DNA from: Archaeoglobus sp. JdFR-27
GTDB taxonomy: Archaea > Halobacteriota > Archaeoglobi > Archaeoglobales > Archaeoglobaceae
NCBI GenBank assembly: GCA_002011235.1
Contig: MTMO01000037.1
Span: 18,470 to 82,469 of the forward strand
Direction of reading: 5' to 3'
DNA: 64,000 nucleotides
This document shows, in pieces, positions 43,301 to 52,243 of the stretch; the first letter of the stretch is position 1; each line of letters starts with the position of its first letter. Under the pieces are notes generated by a model. That model was not told the DNA's origin. It ran no database searches and saw nothing but the letters and a program-made list of their open reading frames with translations. The translations under genes were made by a program, and so were the position numbers.

Positions 43301-44377
43301 CTAAGATTGAAATCTATTGGGAGAGAAATTATTGAGGGATTTTCCTTTTAGTATCATCTCTGAGATGAGCTCCCCGACAGCTGGACCTATGCTCATTCCA
43401 TGTTTACCCAATCCATTTGCTTGGATGAACCCTTTTACCTCAGTCTCTCCTATAACCGGCATACCATCCCTGCTGCAATCATAAACTCCTGCCCACTGTC
43501 TCAAAACTGATAAGCCTTTTAAACTGGGGACCATCTCTACTGCTCCTTTTGCGTACCTTATCAGAAAGTCTAAGGAAGAAGATGTATTAAGCTCGTTAGT
43601 CTCTTTTCCCACGATCCCTCCAACGACCTCACCCCTTGCGGACTGGCTCAAGTAAACGCCATTGGATACATTCAAGATGTAAGGGTTTATGAACGGCTTC
43701 AGACTTTCTAAAACGCAGATCTCTTCTTTGATAACGACATTATTCAAAGATACTCCAGCCAATCTGCTTATCTCATTGCTCCAAGCTCCGGCTGCATTCA
43801 CAATGAAATCAGCCTTGAAAAACTCTCCGTTGGCTTTCAAACCCTTGACCTCTCCATTTTCCACAACTATCTCACTAACCTCGGTCTGCGGTTTTATTTC
43901 GGCTCCTCTAGCTTTACAACCTTTTTCATAACCCCATATAACAGGCCAAGGAAAGATTACACCCCCTTCCCCATAAAATCCACCGGCAACCGATTTAGGA
44001 TTGAAACCTGGAATCATATTCTTAATTTCAAATGGATCTATCTCTCTAACCTTCAATCCAGCAGATCTTTGCAAATAATATTCTTTTTCAAGTTTTTCCA
44101 TATCTATGTCGTTTTTTGCTACTTTAAGGTAACCATCTTTCCTGAAGAGGAAATTGAAGTTGACTTCTCCCTGAACGTCATCGTATATTTTCATACTTCT
44201 CTTTGCAAGATCAATAAGTTCTTTGTTTCCAAGCATCGTAGTGATGCCTCCTGTATTTCTGCCTGAGGCACCATAGAGAGGATACCTCCTCTCAAAAACA
44301 ACAACTTCAGCTGAATTTGAAAGAAAGTATGCAGATGAGAGGCCAACAATTCCGCTTCCGATAATTGCAACCTTCAT
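43301..44377 (-). CDS. FAD-dependent amino-acid dehydrogenase, beta-subunit-like (DAO family)
   Basis: A 358-residue flavoprotein with the N-terminal dinucleotide motif VAIIGSGIVGLSSAYFL, the GRNTGGITTMLG segment, VNAAGAWSNEISRLAG near residue 190 and the C-terminal GLGKHGMSIGPAVGELIS FAD contact. The family includes sarcosine, glycine and D-amino-acid oxidases and the beta subunit of archaeal dye-linked L-proline dehydrogenase (PDH1). The three genes upstream match the other PDH1 subunits, so proline or a related amine is the likely substrate. It overlaps the 2Fe-2S gene by 4 bases. Confidence 0.85.
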   Translation of the reverse strand: MKVAIIGSGIVGLSSAYFLSNSAEVVVFERRYPLYGASGRNTGGITTMLGNKELIDLAKRSMKIYDDVQGEVNFNFLFRKDGYLKVAKNDIDMEKLEKEYYLQRSAGLKVREIDPFEIKNMIPGFNPKSVAGGFYGEGGVIFPWPVIWGYEKGCKARGAEIKPQTEVSEIVVENGEVKGLKANGEFFKADFIVNAAGAWSNEISRLAGVSLNNVVIKEEICVLESLKPFINPYILNVSNGVYLSQSARGEVVGGIVGKETNELNTSSSLDFLIRYAKGAVEMVPSLKGLSVLRQWAGVYDCSRDGMPVIGETEVKGFIQANGLGKHGMSIGPAVGELISEMILKGKSLNNFSPNRFQS

Positions 44378-44649
44378 TCCCTTTCACCTTCCATCAGAAT
44401 GTAAAGGGGTACCGGATTGACCGGTGGCCTTTGAGTTGTTATACCTATTTCATCAACCGATTTCCCTGTTTTCTGGGCGAGTATTCGAAGAACATGCATC
44501 AAACATCCCTTACCTTGACAGAAACCTGTAGTTGCTCCGGTATACCTTTTAAGGCTCTCTATGTCATCGTAGCCTTCCTCGATCGCATGGATGATCTCAT
44601 CTTCGGTAAGATCTTCACATCTGCAAACGATTTTTCTGTCTTTGACCAT
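44374..44649 (-). CDS. BFD-like [2Fe-2S] protein
   Basis: A protein of about 91 residues starting MVKDRKIVCRCEDLTEDEI, with CRC near residue 9 and GFCQGKGCL near residue 45, the four-cysteine pattern of BFD-like 2Fe-2S domains. Such small subunits occur in PDH1 and related dehydrogenases and carry electrons between flavins. The ATG at 44649 lies just after the preceding gene's stop, with GAGGGTGA before it, so the longer frame from 44688 is rejected. The C-terminal GITTQRPPVNPVPLYIL segment resembles the end of sarcosine-oxidase-alpha proteins. Confidence 0.85.
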   Translation of the reverse strand: MVKDRKIVCRCEDLTEDEIIHAIEEGYDDIESLKRYTGATTGFCQGKGCLMHVLRILAQKTGKSVDEIGITTQRPPVNPVPLYILMEGERE

Positions 44650-44650
44650 G

Positions 44651-45139
44651 CTACTCACCCTCTTCAATAATTCTAATAGCCCTAACATCGAAAATAAGAT
44701 CGGGATCTATTTCAACTCTTACAAGCGATGTTTGATCATTTCTCTCAGGTGGGAGAACCCATGTAACCTTTCCTTTTCCTACTTCCTCGCCCTTTCTGTT
44801 AAGTAAAACAACCTCCTGTCCCTTTTTAGGCCATGGAAGAAATTCGTGAGCCAAGGTGACGTATCCTTTTCCATCTTTCAATCTGAGCATGAAAATTGCA
44901 AGTCCTGGACACACCCTTATACATTGCATGCATCCATTACACTTCTCATAATCCATTTCAGGAGGGGCGTTGATGTTTTCCATTCTTATCGCATCGTACT
45001 TGCATGACTCAATGCAAGGTGAGCAGGGTATCTCCTGCGGACATTCTATGTATGCCACTGCCCTTTCCTCAAGCCTCTCCTTCGAAGGCTTTGGGGGGAG
45101 TTCATCCTCCTCAAGATAGCCCCTTACAAGATAGCTCAT
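44651..45139 (-). CDS. 4Fe-4S ferredoxin-like subunit of the dehydrogenase operon
   Basis: A 162-residue protein with two cluster motifs in its first half: C-x4-CSPCIESC (near residues 33-46) and CNGCMQCIRVCP (near 67-78). The second half is a beta-rich domain (GQEVVLLNRKGEEVGKGKVTWVLPP) without cysteines. It overlaps the alpha-like gene by 4 bases and is 1 base from the BFD gene. It matches the ferredoxin-like subunit of four-subunit PDH1-type complexes, to which it should pass electrons. Confidence 0.82.
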   Translation of the reverse strand: MSYLVRGYLEEDELPPKPSKERLEERAVAYIECPQEIPCSPCIESCKYDAIRMENINAPPEMDYEKCNGCMQCIRVCPGLAIFMLRLKDGKGYVTLAHEFLPWPKKGQEVVLLNRKGEEVGKGKVTWVLPPERNDQTSLVRVEIDPDLIFDVRAIRIIEEGE

Positions 45140-46716
45140 GCTTCTGCCTCCTGCAATTCTTCAATACTTACCTTCTTCAACCCCGAAACAATCCTTTCTC
45201 CAAATGGCCCTTCTCTGAATTCTTTGAGGTCTCTGACAACTTCTTCCCTCACCTTTAACGCCTCATCCCCACCGTAACCTATTTTTATAGCAGCATCAAT
45301 CCCAGCAATCCTTCCCTCCATCATCGCAGCAGTGGCTTCCTCTATACCCGCAACGTCTCCAGCAACATAAACGCCTTCAACAGTCGTTTCACCGTATCTA
45401 TTTCTCAATGGAACTAGTCCTCCTAATTCAGGAATAAACCTCATCTTACAGCCAGCCTGATATAGCAATTCATGAGTTGGAGAGAGACCAATTGCAATAC
45501 AGATAAAATCACAGTCGATTCTCTTTTCAGTACCCTTGACAGCACACCACTTTTCATCTAACTTAACGATTTCTGCTGCCTCAACTTTCTTCTTCCCGAT
45601 CGCCCTCTGAATCGTGTAGCCAGTATAGATCGGTACTCCAAGCCTCCTAACCTTTGCTGCATGCACAAAATATCCTCCAATCCTTGGCATGGCTTCGACA
45701 ATGGCAGCCACCTTAATTCCGGCCTGCATAAGCTGATAGGTGAGGATCAAACCGACATTTCCGGATCCAACGATAAGACCAACGTTACCGGGTTTGATTC
45801 CAAAAACGTTCATAAGAGTTTGTACCCCTCCGGCTCCATATACTCCTGGCAAATCGTTGTTTTCAAATACGAGGGTTCTTTCATAAGCCCCCGTAGCAAC
45901 GACGATCTTCTTAGGAAGTATCTCTAAAAGCTTCTTATCCCTCTCAACCGCACCAACCACTCCGTTATAGATTCCGAATACCTTCGTTTCATACCTTACA
46001 TCTATGTTCTTGAGTTCTTTTATTTCATCTGCCAATATTTCGGCAATTCTTATACCTCTGGTTCCTGCTCTGTGCCTTCCACTTCCAAAAAATCTGTGGG
46101 TCTGTTTTACCAGCTGCCCTCCAAGGAAAGGATTTTCGTCCATAAGAATTACTTTCGCTCCTGCTCTCGCGGCAAAAATAGCTGCACTCATCCCCGCTGG
46201 CCCTCCACCTATAACAGCAAGATCGGTTTCGATTTTTTCATAGCTTGCATTCCCCTCAAAAACCTTCTTAGGAGGATCACCAGCACCCGCAAAGCCTCTT
46301 ATCTGCTTCGTAACAAATTCCCTCAAAATCCTTGGCCTGTTGAATTTCTTATAGTGCGAGCCGTGAGGGTAAAATCTGTCAATTATCGAATCGAGAAATC
46401 CTAGCAAATCGCTGTCAGCATTTGGAAATGAGTTCTGAGTCTTGATTCGCATCCCGTCTCTAACATACACCTTACAAACCCTGATATTCGGTATTCCGTC
46501 AACCTCCATAAGACAGGATGAGCACTTTCCTATAGCGCAAAAAAAACCCCTAGGCCTATGAAATCTGAAAGATCTGCTGAAGGTCCTTATTCCTGCTGCA
46601 TACAAAGCTGATGCTACAGTTTCTCCCTCATAAGCTTTCACAGGTTTTCCATTAAAGTAAATCGTTACTTCTTTTCCCCTTTTAAACTTCACAATAGGAT
46701 GGTCTTCAAGTCTCAT
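45136..46716 (-). CDS. FAD/NAD-type oxidoreductase, alpha-subunit-like with 2Fe-2S domain
   Basis: A 526-residue flavoprotein. Residues 1-95 form a plant-type 2Fe-2S domain (CAIGKCSSCLMEVDG with a further Cys after), and the rest is a pyridine-nucleotide-disulfide-type FAD domain with GGGPAGMSAAIFAARAGAKVIL near residue 168, GLIVGSGNVGLILTYQ near 318 and VYVAGDVAGIEEATAAM near 457. It is the first gene of the four-gene operon and corresponds to the alpha subunit of PDH1 or sarcosine oxidase alpha. GAGGTGAACC precedes the ATG at 46716. Confidence 0.85.
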   Translation of the reverse strand: MRLEDHPIVKFKRGKEVTIYFNGKPVKAYEGETVASALYAAGIRTFSRSFRFHRPRGFFCAIGKCSSCLMEVDGIPNIRVCKVYVRDGMRIKTQNSFPNADSDLLGFLDSIIDRFYPHGSHYKKFNRPRILREFVTKQIRGFAGAGDPPKKVFEGNASYEKIETDLAVIGGGPAGMSAAIFAARAGAKVILMDENPFLGGQLVKQTHRFFGSGRHRAGTRGIRIAEILADEIKELKNIDVRYETKVFGIYNGVVGAVERDKKLLEILPKKIVVATGAYERTLVFENNDLPGVYGAGGVQTLMNVFGIKPGNVGLIVGSGNVGLILTYQLMQAGIKVAAIVEAMPRIGGYFVHAAKVRRLGVPIYTGYTIQRAIGKKKVEAAEIVKLDEKWCAVKGTEKRIDCDFICIAIGLSPTHELLYQAGCKMRFIPELGGLVPLRNRYGETTVEGVYVAGDVAGIEEATAAMMEGRIAGIDAAIKIGYGGDEALKVREEVVRDLKEFREGPFGERIVSGLKKVSIEELQEAEA

Positions 46717-46893
46717 TGGTTCACCTCATTTATCTTGATTTTTATGGGTTGTTGCCAAATGATTATATTGTATGACAGAGTTTAGGATTTCCGCAAAATG
46801 TATTTAACCTTTGCCTTTTTTTTAACTTTATTAAAATTTTAATATTGGATTGAAACGAAATTATTTTTAATTATCATTATTAAACGTTACTTT

Positions 46894-46955
46894 TTGTAAT
46901 TACAATTTGTAATATTTTAACTGTGTTACATTCGCAACATTTATATATTGTAAAG
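46894..46955 (+). promoter_or_regulatory. TTGTAAT repeat cluster and TATA element before the homocysteine gene
   Basis: TTGTAATTACAA (46894-46905) is a perfect palindrome and overlaps ATTACAA-T-TTGTAAT (46899-46913), so the heptamer TTGTAAT occurs three times in alternating orientation. A TGTTACATTCGCAAC stretch and the TATA element ATTTATATATTG (about 46939-46950) follow, then ATTGTAAAG. The start codon GTG is at 46969. The spacing suggests an activator or repressor site just upstream of the TATA box. Confidence 0.6.
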
Positions 46956-46968
46956 GGATGCTGAGTTC

Positions 46969-48462
46969 GTGAAACCGAAAACGATTGATGAAATTAACAA
47001 ACGGATTTTAGAGGGTTCGGCAGTTGTCGTTACGGCAGAAGAAATGAAAGAGATAGTTGAGGAGGAAGGAACAAAGAAGGCTGCCGAAAAAGTGGATGTT
47101 GTCACAACCGGCACTTTTGGTGCAATGTGCTCTTCCGGAGTGTTCTTCAACTTTGGGCATTCAGATCCTCCAATAAAGATGCAAAAAATTTGGCTGAATG
47201 ATGTAGAAGCCTACACTGGAGTTGCTGCTGTCGATGCTTACCTTGGAGTGACCCAAATTTCAGAATCACAAGGGATGGAGTATGGTGGGGCTCATGTCAT
47301 AGAAGATTTTGTGAAAGGTAGAGAAGTTGAGTTAAAAGCTGAAGCTTATGGAACCGATTGCTATCCAAGGAAGGAGATTGTGACCGAGATTACCCTCGAT
47401 GATGTGAACCAGGCTGAGATGGTAAACCCCCGAAACGCTTACCAGAGATACAAAGCTGCCACGAATTCCTCTGGCAATGTCCTCAAGACATACATGGGCA
47501 CTCTTCTGCCCAACTTCGGAAACGTTACCTTTGCCGGTACTGGAGAGATCTCACCACTCAACAACGACCCCGAATACAGAACCATAGGCCTAGGAACGAG
47601 AATATTCCTGTGCGGAGCGGAAGGATACATCATCGGAGCTGGAACACAGCACGCTCCTCCTTTTGGTACGCTTATGGTAAAAGGGGATCTGAAAGAAATG
47701 GATCCAAAGTACATGAAGGCTTGCGTATTCCCAGAGTATGGAGTTTCGATGTTCATAGGTATCGGAATCCCGATTCCAATTCTAGATGGAGAGATGGCAA
47801 GATTTACAGCCGTTAGAGATAGAGACATCGAAACTGAAATACTCGACTACGGTGTTCCTAGAAGAAACCGCCCCGTAATAAGGAAGGTTAACTACGAGGA
47901 GCTTAAAAGCGGTAAAGTTGAGATAAATGGAGAAGAGGTGCGAGTATCACCACTCTCAAGCTATCTCGTTGCAAGAAAGATAATGGAAGAACTAAAAAGA
48001 AGAATAGAAAAAGCAGAATTCTTCCTGTCTCAACCCGTGAAGAGGATCCCGGTAAAAAGCGAATTCAAGCCAATGAGGCAAAAGGAAATAGTTGTTGTTA
48101 AAAATCTCATGTCTGAAGCTATCAAAATCAGCCAAGAGACGAGTGTCGTTGAAGCTTCGAAAATAATCATAGATAAGGGTGTCAACCATCTGCCTGTTGT
48201 GGATTCAGAGGATAGGCTGAGAGGAATCGTTACCTCATGGGACATTGCAAAGGCTGTTGCAAGGGGAAGAGTAGGAAAGGTTGAAGAGATCATGACGACG
48301 AAGGTGATAACAGTTTATCCTGAAGATCCGATTGAATTTGCCGCAGAAAAACTCAAAAAGTTCGACATATCGGCTCTGCCAGTAATAGATGCAAAAAAGA
48401 GGGTTCTCGGGCTTCTTAGCAGTGAGGATCTTAGCAGGCTGATTACAAAAAGGAGGGGATAG
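46969..48462 (+). CDS. L-aspartate semialdehyde sulfurtransferase-like protein (DUF39/COG1900) with CBS pair
   Basis: A 497-residue protein. The N-terminal 370 residues are the DUF39 homocysteine-biosynthesis domain (TTGTFGAMCSSGVFFNFGHSDPP near residue 45, GAGTQHAPPFGTLMVKGDL near residue 225). The end holds two CBS domains (about residues 380-435 and 445-495). In Methanosarcina the relative MA1821 works with MA1822 to make homocysteine from aspartate semialdehyde and sulfide. The CBS pair suggests control by an adenosyl ligand. GTG start with AAAGGGA before it. The NIL-ferredoxin gene follows at once. Confidence 0.9.
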   Translation: MKPKTIDEINKRILEGSAVVVTAEEMKEIVEEEGTKKAAEKVDVVTTGTFGAMCSSGVFFNFGHSDPPIKMQKIWLNDVEAYTGVAAVDAYLGVTQISESQGMEYGGAHVIEDFVKGREVELKAEAYGTDCYPRKEIVTEITLDDVNQAEMVNPRNAYQRYKAATNSSGNVLKTYMGTLLPNFGNVTFAGTGEISPLNNDPEYRTIGLGTRIFLCGAEGYIIGAGTQHAPPFGTLMVKGDLKEMDPKYMKACVFPEYGVSMFIGIGIPIPILDGEMARFTAVRDRDIETEILDYGVPRRNRPVIRKVNYEELKSGKVEINGEEVRVSPLSSYLVARKIMEELKRRIEKAEFFLSQPVKRIPVKSEFKPMRQKEIVVVKNLMSEAIKISQETSVVEASKIIIDKGVNHLPVVDSEDRLRGIVTSWDIAKAVARGRVGKVEEIMTTKVITVYPEDPIEFAAEKLKKFDISALPVIDAKKRVLGLLSSEDLSRLITKRRG

Positions 48463-48463
48463 A

Positions 48464-48853
48464 ATGTTGCTTTATCTCCATTTCGATTCTAAAACCGTAA
48501 AGGAGCCTGTGATTTCAATGACCACCCTTGAAAAAAACACCCTGATTAACATCATCAGAGGGAGCGTTGGGGCGAGAGAAGGGGAGCTTTTTGTTGAGAT
48601 AGATGATTCAAGGGCAGAAGAAATAATTGAGTATATAAGATCAAAAGGAGTAGAGGTAACGGAGATCCGCGAAAAAATCGTTAAGGATGATGACCTCTGC
48701 GTTCATTGTGGGGCATGCATAAGTATCTGCCCGGTTGAGGTTTTCAAGCTCAACGGAGATTACAGTGTCGTTGCAGAGACGGAAAAATGCATCAGATGTG
48801 GAGTTTGTATCAACGTCTGCCCGGTTAAAGCCTTAGAGTTGCCAAGAATCTAG
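48464..48853 (+). CDS. NIL-domain 4Fe-4S ferredoxin (homocysteine-biosynthesis partner)
   Basis: A 129-residue protein with an N-terminal NIL domain (ALEKN-like TTLEKNTLINIIRGSVGA near residues 21-38) and a C-terminal two-cluster ferredoxin (CVHCGACISICPVEVF and CIRCGVCINVCPVKAL). It is the MA1822-type partner of the gene just upstream and should deliver electrons or sulfide for homocysteine formation. It lies 1 base after the upstream stop and is therefore cotranscribed. Confidence 0.92.
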   Translation: MLLYLHFDSKTVKEPVISMTTLEKNTLINIIRGSVGAREGELFVEIDDSRAEEIIEYIRSKGVEVTEIREKIVKDDDLCVHCGACISICPVEVFKLNGDYSVVAETEKCIRCGVCINVCPVKALELPRI

Positions 48854-48906
48854 AATTTTTCTGGTTTTATCACAAATTAATTTTAATTTATCTATCAAAG
48901 TGAAAT

Positions 48907-49629
48907 ATGAAATACGAGAGATACAACTTCAAACATAAGGAAACGATAGTAACGATTCTCGCAGAGAATGAAAGACAATACAAGCTTGCTGTTGATGCAA
49001 TACTCAGAGCCAGAAGACTAATAGAGGAGAGAATAAAAAAGGATCCATACTTTCTGATAACCTACGAGCCCTACGAAACAGAGGATGAGCTCGATGATGT
49101 TACCTTAAGAATGGTCAGAGCTTCCAAAATAGCAAAAGTAGGTCCAATGGCTGCCGTTGCCGGAACGATTTCCGCAGTAGCTGTTGAAAAAATGATAGAG
49201 GCTGGAAACTTTGCGTTGGTAGATAATGGAGGGGATATAGCTATGTACGCTTACGAAGATATTACCATAGGTATATTCACACCAAAAAACCTCAATCTTG
49301 GATTCAAAATAAATCCTCGAGGTTTCTACTCGGTTTGTACCTCCAGCGGAACAGTTGGACATTCCGTTAGCCTTGGTTTTGCCGATGCTGTAACGGTTTT
49401 TGCAAAAGATGCTTCGATAGCTGACTGCTTTGCTACAAGAATCGGGAATGAGATAAAAGAAGATTTTGGAAAGAAAGAGATTGAAAAAGTATTAAAAGAA
49501 CTTTGGAGGGATGCAAGAAAGCATATCGACGGGGTGATCGTTGTCAAAGATGAGGTCATAGGGAGAATTGGTAAGGTGCCTGAGCTGAGAAAAGTCCAGA
49601 TCGAGCCAGATTTGATTACGAAGGGTTAA
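48907..49629 (+). CDS. COG2122/UPF0280 protein (ApbE-like)
   Basis: A 240-residue protein of the UPF0280 family, recognised by KVGPMAAVAGTISAVAVEKM near residue 77, ALVDNGGDIAMYA near 101 and SVCTSSGTVGHSVSLGFADAVTV near 142. The fold is like the FMN transferase ApbE. COG2122 genes were linked genetically to homocysteine synthesis in methanogens alongside the two upstream families, so a place in the same unit is likely; the biochemical step is unresolved. It follows 53 bases after the ferredoxin gene. Confidence 0.88.
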   Translation: MKYERYNFKHKETIVTILAENERQYKLAVDAILRARRLIEERIKKDPYFLITYEPYETEDELDDVTLRMVRASKIAKVGPMAAVAGTISAVAVEKMIEAGNFALVDNGGDIAMYAYEDITIGIFTPKNLNLGFKINPRGFYSVCTSSGTVGHSVSLGFADAVTVFAKDASIADCFATRIGNEIKEDFGKKEIEKVLKELWRDARKHIDGVIVVKDEVIGRIGKVPELRKVQIEPDLITKG

Positions 49630-49631
49630 AA

Positions 49632-49653
49632 GTTAAAAAGTTAAAAAGTTAAA
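49632..49653. repeat. 8-bp unit repeated nearly three times
   Basis: GTTAAAAA is repeated at 49632 and 49640, with a partial third copy from 49648. It touches the end of the zinc-ribbon remnant and lies just after the COG2122 stop. Confidence 0.85.
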
Positions 49654-49775
49654 GAACTGCCCTTTTCTTAAACTTGTGCCCGCAAACAGGGCATGAATAG
49701 TTACCCAAAGGTTGGATTAAACTGCCACCACCATTCCTCCTGAGCAAATCTGCAGTTAGGACATCTGATGATCAC
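49649..49775 (-). pseudogene. Small zinc-ribbon protein broken by a one-base frameshift
   Basis: On the minus strand a GTG at 49775 with GAGGTG before it reads VIIRCPNCRFAQ, and a different frame then reads RRNGGGSLIQPLGNYSCPVCGHKFKKRAVL to a TAA at 49649-49651. Together these form a two-knuckle zinc ribbon (CPNC and CPVCGHKF). The span is 127 bases, one over a whole number of codons, so an extra base near the CAGGAGG run explains the shift. Otherwise the product ends after 24 codons. It may be a sequencing error. The rest of spacer 49630-49943 looks empty. Confidence 0.6.
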
Positions 49776-49943
49776 TTTACACCTCTTCTATCGAATTTAA
49801 GGATAATTATTTAAGTGTTGATATTAAGTTTTTGGTTTTGGTGATGAGTGAAAAATAACGAATAAGCTTTATTCTTATCATATCTCAAAATCTAATACTT
49901 CCGTTTTCCTAAAGGTTTAAATTTACAAAATAAAAATTAGATT

Positions 49944-50396
49944 ATGAAATTTAAAGAATTGAGAGAGAAATATATTACCTACGGTGGGGAGGTAAAGAAA
50001 TTTAAAAAAAGGAAAGGTGAGGTTGAGGAGGGCTACACAATAAGCTATTCTAAAAAGATAACAGAGGCTGATGTTTTTGTATTTGGTTTAATCTCCGGAG
50101 ACTGGAATCCTATTCACTTCGATGATGAATTCGCATCGAAAACGAAATTTGGAAAGAGGATTGCACATGGAATGCTAACAACGAGCTTAGTCTCAGCTGC
50201 CGTAGCCCAGATGCCCGGCATAATCGTTCTGGTAAGGACTGAGTTTTCCTACATCAAACCGGTTAGCATAGGGGATACCGTTGAAGTTAGAGGAAAAGTC
50301 GTTAAAAAAGAAAAGAATAGGATTACCTTGGAAATCGGATGCTACGTTGGAAAAGAAAAGGTTGTGGATGGAAAAGTTGATTTGCTTATATGGTAA
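49944..50396 (+). CDS. MaoC-like hot-dog dehydratase ((R)-enoyl-CoA hydratase type)
   Basis: A 150-residue hot-dog-fold protein. FGLISGDWNPIHFDDEFASKTKFG near residues 48-71 holds the catalytic Asp/His pair (D-x-N-P-x-H), followed by IAHGMLTTSLVSAAVAQMPG. The family hydrates trans-2-enoyl-CoA to (R)-3-hydroxyacyl-CoA or related reactions. Substrate not determinable. It is single, with a TATA-like element near 49915. Together with the two CoA ligases it fits acyl-CoA metabolism. Confidence 0.88.
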   Translation: MKFKELREKYITYGGEVKKFKKRKGEVEEGYTISYSKKITEADVFVFGLISGDWNPIHFDDEFASKTKFGKRIAHGMLTTSLVSAAVAQMPGIIVLVRTEFSYIKPVSIGDTVEVRGKVVKKEKNRITLEIGCYVGKEKVVDGKVDLLIW

Positions 50397-50426
50397 AGAT
50401 TACCAAAGTTGGAAAGTAACGATTTT

Positions 50427-50657
50427 CTAGCTATCGTCTCGTATAGTATTTATGCCTAAAAAGGAATAGACCGTGCAATGGCGGGTAATTGAGGTATAAA
50501 GTCCAAAAAAGGCTATAATTGAGACTACAATCTCAATCCATCCACTAAATACGTCAAGAGCAAGCATTAATGTGAGTAAACAGCCAATTAGAGCTCTCAG
50601 TACAAGATCAATGCCCCCTACATTTTCTTCAGTAATTACTTTGTACTTGTGTTTCAA
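50427..50657 (-). CDS. DUF2892-type small inner-membrane protein
   Basis: A 76-residue protein with an N-terminal soluble stretch (TEENVGGIDLVLRALIG) leading into two membrane spans (about residues 20-36 and 41-57), then TRHCTVYSFLGINT. This matches the YgaP-like DUF2892 family, of unknown function. GAGGTGAG precedes the ATG. It is convergent with the MaoC gene. Confidence 0.78.
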   Translation of the reverse strand: MKHKYKVITEENVGGIDLVLRALIGCLLTLMLALDVFSGWIEIVVSIIAFFGLYTSITRHCTVYSFLGINTIRDDS

Positions 50658-50778
50658 GTTCTCACCTCCCTACATGATTTCTAAAAAGAGTTGGAGATGG
50701 ATATAATTAAATAGTTAAAACGTGGCTAAAAGAGTTAAAAAAGATAATAATTGAGTTGGGAATTCTGAATTTTTGCAG

Positions 50779-51489
50779 TCATTCGACGATTCCCATGCAG
50801 AGTTTTTCGAACTTCTCGTGCTCCAGAAGCTCATTTGCTTTTCCTTCAAATGCCACTCTGCCACTTACGAGCAGATATGCATTCTCGCTTATTTCTAGGG
50901 CTCTTCTAACATTCTGTTCAACCAGAGCAATGGTTAATTTGAAGTCATCCCTTAGATCCAATATTTTGTCAAAAATGATATCTGCAAATTTTGGTGATAA
51001 CTGGGCAGTTGGCTCGTCGAGCATCAGAACTTCAGCTTTTCTTATCAGAGCTGTAGAGATTGCAAGGAACTGTCTTTCACCACCACTCAAGGTTCCGGCC
51101 TTTCTGTTAAGGAAATCATTTAGCTCTGGAAAGGCACTCAAAGCTATCTCTTTTCTCTCTTCGTATTCATGATTTTCAAGAGTGTAGCCAGCGATCTTTA
51201 GATTTTCCTCCACAGTAAGATTTGTAAAAACGTTGTCAACTTGTGGTAAATAGGCGATTCCGATTTTAGCTCTGTTATGTGCGGGAACTTTGGTTATGTC
51301 CTCGTCTTTGTAAACGACTTTGCCGGAGTAGATGTTCGTGAGGCCAAATATCGATTTGAGAAGAGTGCTTTTACCACTCCCATTCGGTCCTACTATCGAC
51401 GTTATTCCTCCTTTCTCAATTTTGGAGTTTATGTCGAAAAGTACCTGCACCTCCTTATACCCTGCATTCAGATTCTCTGTAAGTATCAC
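50779..51489 (-). CDS. livF: Branched-chain amino-acid ABC transporter ATPase, LivF-like
   Basis: A 236-residue ABC ATPase. Walker A is GPNGSGKST near residue 37, the [11 protein letters not shown] signature near 137, and Walker [12 protein letters not shown] near 158. The pattern of short size and the ENLKIAGY segment places it in the LivF group. The GTG start at 51489 lies inside livG (35-base overlap), so translation is coupled. With LivG, LivK, LivH and LivM it forms a full transporter. Confidence 0.93.
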   Translation of the reverse strand: MILTENLNAGYKEVQVLFDINSKIEKGGITSIVGPNGSGKSTLLKSIFGLTNIYSGKVVYKDEDITKVPAHNRAKIGIAYLPQVDNVFTNLTVEENLKIAGYTLENHEYEERKEIALSAFPELNDFLNRKAGTLSGGERQFLAISTALIRKAEVLMLDEPTAQLSPKFADIIFDKILDLRDDFKLTIALVEQNVRRALEISENAYLLVSGRVAFEGKANELLEHEKFEKLCMGIVE

Positions 51490-52243
51490 CCAAATACACC
51501 TCTATTACTTCTTTGTTATTCATGATTTCTTCTTCAACACCTTGAGCAATAACCTGGCCACTTGCCATTACATAGATGTAATCCACATAGGGCAAGACGA
51601 GATCGAGCCTGTGTTCCACAATCAGGAATGTGTAGCCCATCTTCTTAAGCTCGGTTATTCTATCAAGGATCGATTCCGCAAGCACAGGATTTACTCCTGC
51701 TACGGGCTCGTCCATTATGATGAGTTTGGCATTGGTCATCATTGCTCTGCCCACTTCAAGCAGTTTGAGCTGCCCGCCACTAAGCTGGTAGGCATAATTG
51801 TCCCAGAGGTGGTCTATTCTCAGAAATTCGAGAACGTCAAAAGCCTTGTTTACCATTTCGTCCTCTACTTTTTTCCATGATGGAGTAAGGCTGTTAAAGA
51901 CCCCTTCTCCAGGATTGTAGTTTGCTATCAATAAGTTTTCCAAAACCGTCAGCTTTTTCAGTGGTTGAGGTATCTGAAATGTTCTTACTATCCCATTTTG
52001 ATATATTTCATGGGGTGGTTTATTTGTTATCTCAACCCCTTCAAAATAAACGTGGCCTTCATCGGCCTTGTAAAAGCCCGAAACAGTGTTAATGAAGGTA
52101 GTTTTGCCACTCCCGTTCGGGCCAATAATGAGGGTTATATTACTCTCTTTAACATTAATATTTACTCCATTTAAAGCCTTTAAACCATCAAAAAATTTAG
52201 AAAGATTTTTAGTATAAAGTAAATCACTTCCAGACGACTTCAT
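51455..52243 (-). CDS. livG: Branched-chain amino-acid ABC transporter ATPase, LivG-like
   Basis: A 262-residue ABC ATPase. Walker A is [10 protein letters not shown] near residue 39, the signature [15 protein letters not shown] near 156 and Walker [13 protein letters not shown] near 178. The long helical insert around [18 protein letters not shown] is typical of LivG. It overlaps livK by 20 bases and livF by 35. Confidence 0.93.
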   Translation of the reverse strand: MKSSGSDLLYTKNLSKFFDGLKALNGVNINVKESNITLIIGPNGSGKTTFINTVSGFYKADEGHVYFEGVEITNKPPHEIYQNGIVRTFQIPQPLKKLTVLENLLIANYNPGEGVFNSLTPSWKKVEDEMVNKAFDVLEFLRIDHLWDNYAYQLSGGQLKLLEVGRAMMTNAKLIIMDEPVAGVNPVLAESILDRITELKKMGYTFLIVEHRLDLVLPYVDYIYVMASGQVIAQGVEEEIMNNKEVIEVYLGDTYRESECRV

